Positions 35,812 to 46,932 of a stretch of 64,000 nt of DNA are shown in pieces. The notes beneath the pieces are model-generated. The model saw only the letters and a list, made by a program, of their open reading frames with translations. It was not told the DNA's origin and did not search any database. Position numbers and translations under genes: made by a program. Each line of letters starts with the position of its first letter. Within the stretch, counting starts at the first letter, position 1. The DNA is from Epiperipatus broadwayi (Eukaryota > Onychophora > Udeonychophora > Euonychophora > Peripatidae): NCBI GenBank assembly GCA_028023455.1, contig JAQFVV010006341.1, forward strand, positions 1,674,001 through 1,738,000, given 5' to 3'.

Positions 35812-38800
35812 ATATAATCTTTTAGCTTTCATGTGGCATCTTAAATAAAATATATGATATAATCTAAGAATATGTGGCAATGAATAATATTATAATTCTA
35901 TGCTATAAATTATATAATTAATTTATGACCATAGTGATAATAATCATGTAAAATGAAATCTTCTCATATAAATTATATTAAGAAACACTGTAATTTCTGA
36001 AGTAAATAATCATATTCATACTGTGCAAATATTGTGTTTGGTTTATATATCCGGAGATCATGTGTTTGTAGTGTGAAGAATCAATGCAATACACAACTTT
36101 GTAAAACAAGTTTAACAAAAAGTTTATTAGAACACTTTTAACAAAAATAAACTACATACACTATTTACAATTACATCTTCAGTAAATTACATACTTCTTC
36201 ATTTCAAAATAAAAATAAAATAATAAAATCTAAAAGTACATAAGCCTTCATTCCGACTTATAACTTTTCACATTTGTTTACAATAATCATAATAATATTA
36301 ATAATAATTACATATACAATTATAGTTTAAAATATATTATCTACCAATTGACCTGTATTATAATGTTTTCTGTAAGCATACACAAAATATGTAACATAAA
36401 CTACTGAAGTAGCATTTATTTTCAATACCTGTTCATAGAATTTTGTACTTAATTAACTAAACAACTTTTATTATGATAGTGCTGACATTATCCAAAAAAA
36501 AATATTTATTCTGGTTCGTTAATAAATAAGTGGACTTAAATAAAATAATATGATTGACATACTTTATACATCTTGCTTGGCATTACTTTAATAAAAATTC
36601 CTATGTGTGTGTTTATGTTAGTTATAAACATAAAACAATATTTACAAAATATAAATACTTGTTTTATTTTATGTTGTTTCTCTGGATGTATTCTTTTTTT
36701 CAAAAATATGCATTACATGTATAATTAGAATATTCAAAAATTATTCAAAAATTCTCATGAATAACTTTATTATCGCTTATATATTTTTTAAAAAAAAAAT
36801 AGTTTTAATAAAATACAGAAATATTTATGATTCTTTATCCTTATAGTTTAAGTTTACTTTTAATCTCATTTGTATTTGATCCCAACATAAATCAAAGCAA
36901 GAAAAACCTGTCTTATCCTCTTTCAAAAATAACGATCCTATAATTGCCAAAATTATTTATTATTCTCCTTCATAAATACAGTTCTGTATGATGCAATAAC
37001 TTTTGAAATTACGATAGCAATTCGATGCGTGGGTATGAAGAACTAACTAGAGTATTGACTCAATAGTATAAACATATAGAATAATCAACATGGCAACAGT
37101 GCATATAAAGAAAAGAGGCATGACTTCTCTGACTAATAACCTCCATTATAAAATAATGTCCAGGCTATTTATTCAGCTCTTTGGAACATTAATACTCAAT
37201 ACTAAGAAAACAATTCCCATGGAAAAATATACAAGTCACAGGGCTATGTTATCTGTACCTGCATGAATACACTAAGATAATAATAAAATTACTTTCTATT
37301 CCTCATAAATCCTACATACAAGCATCTCTTTGGTTTCTTTTCATACTCCCAAGGTCACTACCACCTTAAAATTTCATTATAGATTTATAAATCTACATCG
37401 CAAAAATTATAAAAACATTATACTAAAACAATAAATAAGATTCATGTATGAATTCAACAATCTATAACTACTAAACAAGAAAAGGTTATTTCACTTTCAA
37501 AATTCATCAATAGAAATACAAATGATTTTGTACCAATGTATAAAATCAATACTTTAAAACATTTTAAAAATAATAGGGTTCCTTTACTAAAGAATCATAA
37601 AAATTATATTCATCAATAAACCATATTACATTAATAATATAAAAGAAAAGTATGCATATCTTATTTTTTTAAAAAATCATTTCTAAAATAAGATAATAAG
37701 TTTTATGTGTATTTAATGCATGCACATGATCTCATACATTCATATGTAAAAGATAATACTATAAAATATTCCAAGCAATCTAAAGAAAAAGAAAATAATA
37801 AATACATCATGTAAAAATTAATATTTTATAAATTTTGCCCACAGTGACAAATCACAAGTTGATCACTTTTAGATGTTTTCTGGTCCATATTTGATAAAAT
37901 ATATTAAATAATATTAGCATTTACTCAGCAAAAACTATCATACTAAAAAGATATTTATAAAAAACTTTACAGAGAATTAAATATTTTTTGCGATAATTAT
38001 TATACTATGTTAGTAGATATTTTGTATGTAATTTTCCTGCCTACAATAATAATAAAAAAAATAATATTATTAATACATAAAAATAATTGAAACCATATTT
38101 ATGTAAAACTCCAATCCATTATAAAGTAAAGTTTTTTTTTTAAAAAAAAAAATGTTGTTCTAATATTTTTATTATCAGTCCTTATAAATGCTCACTCCCA
38201 CCCCGATGTTCATTGCTATGACAACAATTGTCTAACACTTGAGAAAAAAGTCCTCTCCCCCGACGCAACATATTCACAAATGATTTTTTTAAAAAAATGA
38301 TGAAAACGAAAAATGAAAAGGAAGTCAACTTTTAAATCTGAAGTTACTTATGAAAATAATCATTAATCCTTGGTTGAAAGTTTATAAAAATTATAGTCCT
38401 TTAACTATATCTTTCAGGATAAGGATTATTAAAGGTGATATTAATTTATAAATTTAAAAAATAATCCTCCGGAGTTTTCCCATTCTATAGGATCCTATAT
38501 TGAGTTTCTGATGCATCTGTTACAGCTATATGGGTTCGGGCATATTCATGCAGAAATTATGCACTTTTGTTCCATTGAAATTAGCATTTAATAATTTAAT
38601 AAAGTTAGCATAAAGTTATTTTGTCAGGATAATTTTAATTACTCAGGTATTTCTCTTCCAGATAATTTTCCAACAATCATTTTTTTTTTAATATTATTAA
38701 ATAAATGTGGTCTTCTTTAATAGTGACAACTTGTATAAAACATATTTGCAATAATATCAATCTTTATTTCTTCATCATTTTAAATAAAAGTTCATAATAA

Positions 38801-40723
38801 ATTCTTAAAAGAGTATTTTCTTTAAAACATTTACTGCAACTCTTTTAAAACTATATATATTTCAAAATATTGAGAATTAAAGTCTTTACCGTATAACTTC
38901 ACTTTTTCAGATACAGCTATCTTTTCTTCTCATAAAATACACAAATTAAATTTTTGACGAACTTTTCTGTCCAATTTTCTCAACAATGTCCAAGATATTA
39001 ATATAACTAATGGTATATTTTTTTCCATTAATATTTCTGGAATTGTATTTTTCTTTACTTTTCTCAAATATACAATTATTAATGGTACGAATTCCATAGA
39101 TTAAGTTTGAATAGACTATTTGACAGGGAATCTTTGTTGCTTTAATGATGCATTATTTTAATGTAATAAAACTTATAATTTTTTAATACTCTTTTTTAAA
39201 ATAAGTCCAAGTAATAAATTATACAATACTTTGATATTTTAAGAATAATAAATTATTAAGAGTTATTTAAAAACACAGAATTGATTTATTAAAACACAAT
39301 TGACTTATTAAAGCATAGAATTGAATTTATTAAAGCACACAGAAACAAGTGAACATCTACTTTTATACCAAAATAAATTGATGATTTGATTGGCTGTTTA
39401 GATCTTTATCTGGTGATCAAATTTAATATTAATAATATCTTACACAATTAAATTTCAAAAATAAAAATGATGACTCATTCAATATTATATTATTTAATTC
39501 TAAATTAATTTTATACCTTTATTTAAACAAATTAAATTTTTTAAAATAATATTTTATTAATTTATCCAATATTTATTTTCAATGTATCTATTTTTAAAAA
39601 TCTAACTTTATATTAATTAATTACACATTTCTTTTAAAACTACTAATTAAATATTCTGAAATTACTTTTATCTTATGACAAATAAATGTTTCACTTTTTA
39701 ACACAATTCTAAAATAATTTTGAAACTTTATTTAAAAATCCTGTAAGCACACAAGTATGAATATTTGTGTCACATGAGCTTTAAATCTAGATAGTATGAC
39801 AATTTTTGCTGTCTGCTAATAGAAATAAATTTAATTACAAAAAATAATTATATTAAAGAATAATAATATAATAGAATTTAAAATAATAATTTTGACACTA
39901 TTAAATACATATTTATCCAACGCAAAATATTATATTTTAAATAATTTATAATACAAATATTAAATATAATTTTTATTTTACAATACACTAAATTATTTAA
40001 TTTTAAGTCATGACTTTAAATTTAACTTTTAACACTTATTTAAGAAGACTTTCAATATACTATTTTACTATGGCCAGTTTTCCCAACCATACAAAATTAC
40101 ACTATTTAGCTTTACTGGACTATTTTTTAATATATTAGTATAGTTTTATGCATTTAATACTCTCTTTTTTACTTTAACAAGGAATTTTAAAACATTGCCA
40201 ACATTACACAGTAATCATACCAATTAAAATATATCCTTCATAAAAAAAATTTTTTAAAATTAACTAAGTGAATTCATTTGGACCTAATCAAAAAGGTACA
40301 ATATATATATAGACATAAAACATATGAAATATATATTTTGTATATATAATTATTTGGTCAATTTCTTTCACAAATTAATATTACAGAGACAAACTTAATT
40401 ATCTTTTTATAATTAAAAATAGTTTTGAATCAAAATATATTTTATGTCCAGTGGACTTGCAATATCAAACTACATGGCTTCAGTCATATGCTAACCAAAA
40501 AATAAACAAATAAATAATAAAAACAATGAAATTTTCAAACTTATTAAATTTTACAAATTTCAGTATTGTAGAAGTCTTTCTTTTTTTCCTCATTAAATAT
40601 TATGTTCTCAAAAAGAATTTATGTACTGCAGTTAAAAGCACATGTATTGATTTTTTTTCAAACATTTTTTTTCTCAAGAATGTTATTCTGCATATCTTCA
40701 GTAAAATATATTTTTTTAGAATC

Positions 40724-40825
40724 ATGAGTAAGAATTCAAAAAAAAAACATGATAGAGTATTTTCATTAAAGGAAAGAATTAAAATTATTGATTTGGTAAA
40801 AAAAAAAAAAAAAACGAAAGAAGTC
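40724..40825 (+). pseudogene. Possible pogo/Tigger-like transposase N-terminal fragment
   Basis: An ATG at 40724 opens a basic segment, SKKKHDRVFSLKERIKIIDL, that resembles the start of the helix-turn-helix (Psq/CENP-B-type) domain of pogo/Tigger transposases. It runs into a long A tract and the homology is lost. The rest of the ORF has no recognisable domain. A chance lysine-rich ORF is the alternative. Confidence 0.3.
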
Positions 40826-41885
40826 TTATTCAGAAGGGAGCCATATGTCTCCAAAAATGAGTTGTTTTTTTTTAGAGATGGTGCTTTTTCTATTGATTAT
40901 ATATATATTTTTAAGTTTTGTCTGTATAATATATGTACTTTTAATTTGTGTACAATATGTACCACACACACAAAGCATCTGCCCTATATGTATATGTGTG
41001 CTGAAATATACAGTTTGTGTACTTATAATTAAGTGAATAGTATGCATTCTATTCTTATCATTGTTTATCAACAAAAGGTCAGCTATTATATACTATTTTG
41101 GGTGTACATAAGGCGAGTTTGTGGCCCTATATAATATAAAAAATACAATACATAAAATTATATGTATTTGAAATCATTAATCACTTTAGTTTAAAAAATC
41201 ATATATCTTAAATGTATATGTATAGTTTCTATATAAAAAATATATATATAACTAATAAAAATCCATGTGATTTGTACTGTTTTTTTTTTTTTCAGTACTT
41301 TTGCAAAGATGATTAAGTCTGAAATCAACACATTCATGATGGTGAAACATTGCACAAACTAAATCATTAAATACAAAATATAAATTTTTATAATTGCAAT
41401 CCCCTTAATATAAATATCTTTATTTTAAAAAAATATTATATATTTTGTTACATTAAAATGAGATTTTGTCAGAATCAGAAATAAAATCTTAGATACACCA
41501 GAGATACATTTTTACTTGATTTTCAATCATTTATTTCAAAATATCAAAACCTTTATTCTTACTTAATTAATATTTATCATTCTAGAATTGAACATTTACA
41601 TTGTCTTTATTCATTTTTTCTTTTCCTTTATAAACTTTATATATGCACACACACACACACTCTATAAGTTACTCATTCATTGTATTATGGGCATGAGACA
41701 TGACTTTGATAAAAATGAAGTCACTTGTGAATTTCTTTTTAATACAGATCACAATAGAACATTCAGTAGGCAGAGAATCATATAGTAATGGAGATAGGAA
41801 AAAAAGAGAGAATGAAAGAGTTATTTAGATATGAAGAGAAGTTTTGGGGTTAATAATAAATGTAATTCTTCATTGTTTTTTGAAG
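40826..41885. other. Intergenic or intronic AT-rich DNA upstream of GEN1 exons
   Basis: Contains a (CA)n run near 41646 and a short ORF ending at 41785 without recognised homology. No earlier GEN1 exon could be identified. Confidence 0.4.
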
Positions 41886-41969
41886 GTAATTAATGAATAT
41901 TTAACTAATATTAACGAAGCTCCAACAGAGAAATTTATTTGGTCTCGTCCTATTCAGAGAGAACTACAG
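41886..41969 (+). CDS. GEN1: GEN1 internal exon a (Holliday-junction resolvase)
   Basis: An 84-bp exon in phase 0 at both ends, with acceptor TTTTTTGAAG before 41886 and donor CAG/GTAACT after 41969. It encodes 28 residues, VINEYL... to KFIWSRPIQRELQ. These align with the GEN1 segment after the nuclease core, where a 'VI.EFL' helix leads to a '[WY].RP.L' motif. GEN1 is an XPG/Rad2-family nuclease that resolves Holliday junctions by symmetrical cleavage. The exon has no stop codons. Earlier exons with the catalytic acidic residues and the helix-two-turn-helix were not found and probably lie upstream beyond the transposon-rich region. Confidence 0.82.
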
Positions 41970-42068
41970 GTAACTCATTGAAAACAGAAAATAAATGTAA
42001 CAATTAGTTACATATCTAGAATTATTATTATTTTGAATTAGAATTCTAAACTAATCTTCATATTTCAG

Positions 42069-42199
42069 GATTTTCTTCAAGATATGCTGGGTTGGCCTGA
42101 GGATCAGTCTATAAAGAAAATATTTTCTCTCCTATTATCATGGGATGTAAAGGACATTATTAGAAATAAGAGGCAGAGTACCCAGATACAACCCCATAG
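42069..42199 (+). CDS. GEN1: GEN1 internal exon b
   Basis: A 131-bp exon, acceptor TATTTCAG and donor ATAG/GTAAGA, following exon a after a 99-bp intron. It encodes DFLQDMLGWPEDQ, then a helical run and SWDVKD, then TQIQPH. These correspond to the GEN1 'F...M.WP' helix, the 'LL..YD' segment and 'QLQP.RI', the last being the entry to the GEN1 chromodomain. It ends in phase 2 (AG), which the first base of the exon at 57472 completes. No frameshifts or stops are present. Confidence 0.87.
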
Positions 42200-42601
42200 G
42201 TAAGAAAATTTTACAAGTTTAAAAGTGGATAGGAGGGAAGAATAAGATTTATATTATATTAGTAAGAAGCATCATTATAATATTCAGCTGTCTGTTTGTT
42301 TAGTGTTTTTTTTTTTTTAATTTGAAAAAAAAATATTGACAAGTATAATTTACCTTATGCTGATTTTAAATTAAGTAAGATTTTGTAAAAGATGTCAAAA
42401 TGAGACATTATCTGAGAAGGGCTCAAATAAAAGCAGTATCACTGATAGAGATTATTCTGGCAATTTATGTGTTCAAAGATAATTTGATAGCTCAAAAGGG
42501 GGCGTAATGTACATTGCTTTACTCATCCTGCAATATATTAAAAAGAAATTAAGCCAATAAATATCACATGACCACCACCTCTTATGCTTGTGTATAACTT
42601 G

Positions 42602-42755
42602 TTAAAACAGGAAAAACTCACTATACGTATTGCCACACACAGCAAGCTAGAGTAGGCACTAGATGGGGATTTTATGCACAAGCCTTCTGGCATCCATCGA
42701 TTACTCTAGCTTGCTGTGTGTGGCAATACATATAGTGAGTTTTGCCTGTTTTAAA
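42602..42755. mobile_element. Foldback MITE, short copy
   Basis: Arms of about 45-50 bp (AAAACAGGAAAAACTCACTA... and its complement ending ...TTTTGCCTGTTTT) surround about 50 bp. The centre, around GATTTTATGCACAAGCC with TTCTGGCATCCAT, is the reverse complement of part of the copy at 43888. The two are therefore one family in opposite internal orientation, and this one is internally deleted. About 40 bp of left flank (from ATCACATGACCACC) are also shared in direct orientation. Confidence 0.8.
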
Positions 42756-43887
42756 AAGAAATTATTCATCTATAATGCAATCTATAAAATACTTTTAAGT
42801 TGGAACTGCATTTTTTGTAGTGAGGTGGCATATCCATTTGTGACATAGTTTAAAATGAAATTCTAGTGGTTCTGTGGCTATAATAATTCCTACAAAAAGA
42901 AGCAAGTTTTATAATTTGTACATTTTGATCCAATCCAAGAATTAAAAATGGAATATATGAACACTGAATCTAAGGAATATAAAATTATTCTAACTATATA
43001 AGTTTAGTGTGTGATATGCCACATAAGTGCATAATAGCATTGCAAAGTCTGGTAAAATAATTTTTTAATCTAATAATCAAAAAAATTCTAATTAATATCT
43101 GGAAATTTTCTGAATCCTTTTGATAGTGAATTCTCTTGTAATTTAATGAATACGGATTTTATTGGTAATGTAGGTAATTAAATTTGATATTAATTATTAT
43201 TCAAGCATGGAAGAGTTTCTAGAATCATTCTAAAAGTTTATACTAAAATATATCTCAGATAGAATAAAAGCCTTATTAGTGCTGTCTTATTTTTGTTCTA
43301 AATAAGTGCAAAAACTTATTTTAAAAAAATATAGATTTTCTTAAAACCTTTCATTATGCTAACTATACTGAGATGGATCCTGATCTAGCTAGGGTCTGTA
43401 TGTTTAGAGAGATTTGAACGAAGTTCCTTTTGCAGTAATCTATCAAGATAATGAAAAAGCATTACCGTCTGAAGTCTGAAATGTGTTGTTGAAATTTAGG
43501 ACTATAATCAAATATAATCATCTTTTCCTTAATGAACTGTCAGCTGATTCTTCTCAGACTCTCACTTGTGAATTTAAATTGGATTTTAAAAAAAGAGAGC
43601 TATTATGTAATAGAGAGACCAATGGCTCATGCAGTAAATAGTCATCTGTTTTTCTGAAATTTTAACTTTCATGATATAGATTTAGAGATGCAAGTATTAA
43701 TTTTTGTAATCATATTTTTTCATTGACTATTTTCTAGAAAATACATAGAATAAGCTGAAAGAAAGAATATGAAAGCTATTATGTTACTAAGAATTTAAAC
43801 TCAGTAATGAGTGGAAGAGTAATTTGCATACCAACATAACATTATTAAACATCACATGATCACCATCTCTTATACTAGCACATAATT

Positions 43888-44141
43888 GTTATTAAACAAG
43901 GCAAAACTATCCATACAGTAGTGCCATCCTGTGCCAACCAGAGTAATCAATGGATGCCAGAAGGCTTGTGCATAAAATCTAGGTGCAGTGCTCTCAGATC
44001 CAAGGCTCCTCACTGGCGAAGGCCACAAGTCAGAAACTAGTCTGAGGATATCAAATGAGTGGGCACTGGCATCCATTGATTACCCTGGTTGGCACAGGGT
44101 GGCACTTGTGTAGTATGGAAAGTTTTGCCTTGTTTAATAAC
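43888..44141. mobile_element. Foldback MITE, longer copy
   Basis: The terminal 20 bp GTTATTAAACAAGGCAAAAC are repeated exactly inverted at 44122-44141. The arms extend with few mismatches to about 75 bp, through TGCCATCCTGTGCCAACCAG and ATCAATGGATGCCAG. The 254-bp unit has no coding capacity. Short ORFs crossing it are palindrome artefacts. Confidence 0.85.
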
Positions 44142-44570
44142 TTATTCACAGTAAAACAATTACTAACATACTATACATGTTACCCATGTGATAGGACCCT
44201 AGAAATATCTTTTTCAGATCATCCAACAATACGCTATAACAGTAAAAAATGCTTAAATTGTAACTATTTGTGCAAACCATTAGGTCCATTCTGCCTCAGA
44301 ATCTAACCTATTGTTGAAAAATACAATCTGAGATGGATATCCTAGTTTGATCACTATTCGTCACTGATGATATTGTAATGGTCAGATTCATGTGTTCAGC
44401 CAACAAGATTCAGAGACCTAGCAAAAGTACTTCAAACCCAGCATGTTTGGTATATGGTAGTCGCAGAACAATACTAAGCTTTAACCTATTTGCCAGTGCT
44501 CCAAAACCTCTACTATCTGATCAACTCTCCTGATGCTACTAATGGCAATTATTTTCCTTCGGTCCCAGTG

Positions 44571-44646
44571 GTCAGGGTAAAACAAGGACTCTATAGATTC
44601 AAACTCAGGTCAGGGTAAAACAAGGACTCTATAGATTCAAACTCAG
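44571..44646 (+). repeat. Perfect 38-bp tandem duplication
   Basis: The unit beginning GTCAGGGTAAAACAAGGACT and ending CAAACTCAG occurs twice head to tail with no difference, at 44571-44608 and 44609-44646. Confidence 0.95.
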
Positions 44647-44841
44647 CCTCAGTCATAAATTAGAATTACTAAATTAATTTAAGATACTTACCAGCTCACA
44701 TAATAACCTAATACTTTGACAATGCTGCTTCAGGGGTTTTGAATAGACTCATAGATCACCTAACCAAGTGTGGATATAGTTGGGTGGATGTGGTGAACCA
44801 GGGAAAGACATGACAAATGTATAAACATAAATATACATAAT

Positions 44842-45046
44842 TTATTAATAACAACTTCACTAAGATATAGGATAACAATAATATTATTTGGATCTCATTA
44901 TGATCCATTACAAAGAAACTGTGTGTTAATAATAACATTTATGTATCAGTGTGATACGTGTCTGAGCATTACAAAAAAACTAGAAGTTAATAATAACAAT
45001 ATTTAGATATCTGTGTGATACGGGTATGGGCATTACAAATGAATTA
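44842..45046 (+). repeat. Minisatellite-like array, about three units of 60-84 bp
   Basis: TTAATAATAACA, then GTGTGATACGKGT, then GCATTACAAA recur. The second and third units are about 61 bp and the first is longer and more diverged. Confidence 0.75.
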
Positions 45047-46924
45047 TATGCCAGTTTGATCAAGAAGTATGCCACTATAAAATTAATATGCCATTTGTCA
45101 AGAGTGGCCTCAATACCAGGTTATATATTATTAAGTTAGAGACCAGAAATATATATATCAAATTTGTGTGTGTGTTTACATACATAGGGGAAGTTAAGTA
45201 TTTTTTATTATTATATTTATTTTATTAATCCCAGCAGGAGTTATGTAACAAAGCGTAATTTTAGCTCCCATTATTATTAACAATGACATTATAGATATGG
45301 TTTATCTATCCCACACAATATTACTAACAGGCATGATTAATAAACCTAATTACAGAAGACAGTGGTATCTGGGTTTGAATTCTGTTCTGACTACATTATT
45401 ATAGGCATTGGCTGGATAGGCCAATCTCCATTATTGAGTAATAAGAAATATATATATGTTCCTTTGTAGACACATCCGCCATCAGCGTGGTATGTGCAGG
45501 AACTAGAGTGTGGGTTATGTATTGCTATTGTTATAGAGTACCCATTTATCGGCTCAAAAACATGGCTATCTCCAGTACCCATAAATTATCCGTCTGGCAG
45601 CTCACATAGCATTACTCAACATCTATTCATTTATTGGTAGTATGTAGGCACAGATTACTCTACCAAGTAACACTGATATACTAGCCAAAAGACCTTAACT
45701 CTTACTTGGATATTTAAGCCTATATTTAAAATTCAATAAAACAAGCAATGATGTGAAAATCAAGATAACCATATTTTATAGGCTATAAAATGCCTATGAG
45801 CTTAAATATAAAGCTTAATTATGAATTATCATAATAAATTGCTAAGGAGGCAATATACGCCTGCTGAGACAGGGCACTTCCCCCCTAAATGTATGCATTA
45901 TTAAATAGATATAGTGAAATGAACACATAATTTCATAATAAAGAATATTGTCCATTTTACATTTAAAAAAAACAAAACATGATTATTTCTTTTAACGCAT
46001 AAATAAATGCACATATATATTATTTCATTTAATTGTTATAAAGAATTTCAACTAAATATAAACTAAATAGATATTGACTTAAATAATGATTTTAACACTC
46101 ATTTATTCTTAATTTTGTTAATGAGGTATTGGTTTAATTACATATATACCAATAGATTGAAATTTTTCATTCAGATATTTGATTTTCTTTTTTTGAAACA
46201 AACAAATGACAACATTTTAACTCACAAGGATTTGGAGGAATGATTTAAGAAATTCAAGCTTGCATTTGTTACTTTAAAGTTATAAAATAATTATTACAAA
46301 ACAAACAATTATGCATTAATATTAAAATATCATCTCTCCAAATACTTGTGAGTTGGCATACCAATATAACATAGATAAAGTTAATCAATAAAGTATATAT
46401 TTTTATAACTAAAGATAAAATACATAATAAAAAATTGTATTTATAAAATTTATAGAAATTTTATTCCATTAACGATTAAGAATTAAGTTCTGACTTGTTA
46501 TAAAAGAGTTAATGTCTTTCTTAAATTACATCTTCCTTTGGTTTCAAGTCTTTTTTTTACCGAGTAGTTATGAATCTGAGAAATTTAAATTTATATATTA
46601 TAGAGTTTTTATAGAAGGCACTTTAAATATTCTATCTTTAAAGATTAAAAGTTCATACTTGCATTTGGGGGCTGTTTTTGATGATTACTTTGGTCTTCTT
46701 AAAAGTTAAAACTTATTTCTGGGCAGGCTCTTGGTTGACTGGACACAGGAAAGGACTGGATTTGAAACTGGAACATTCTCCCTTTCTTTGCAGTAGCATC
46801 ATGGAATTGATAGGTTTCTCCACACCAAAGATGCACTCCCTCTGAAGATCTTCCAAAAGGAAGGCTAAACATGTCCTACTCAAAAGCCATGGTGATACAT
46901 GACATCTGCTTACATTCAGTGGTA
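45047..46924. other. Unassigned intronic DNA
   Basis: No homology was recognised. Short ORFs on either strand lack domains, and there is a B-box-like GGTTTGAATTC near 45373 without a tRNA-like context. Confidence 0.4.
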
Positions 46925-46932
46925 CATTAGAG

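Larger units (their letters stand above)
32386..40300. mobile_element. Family C copy 2, interrupted by a solo LTR
   Basis: Starts TGTACCCTCACAACCGGG and ends AAAAAGGTACA, so TGTACC/GGTACA are inverted termini. It is flanked by ATAT on both sides (32382-32385 and 40301-40304, within AT runs). Removing 32997-35815 leaves about 5.1 kb, collinear with copy 1 but strongly diverged. No coding region is present. Size and ends fit a giant LTR without its partner. Confidence 0.65.

Noticed and set aside
40845-41036. Several overlapping ORFs on both strands around 40.5-41.1 kb
   Set aside because: They are hydrophobic, low-complexity translations of AT-rich DNA; only the short basic segment at 40724 resembles a known domain.
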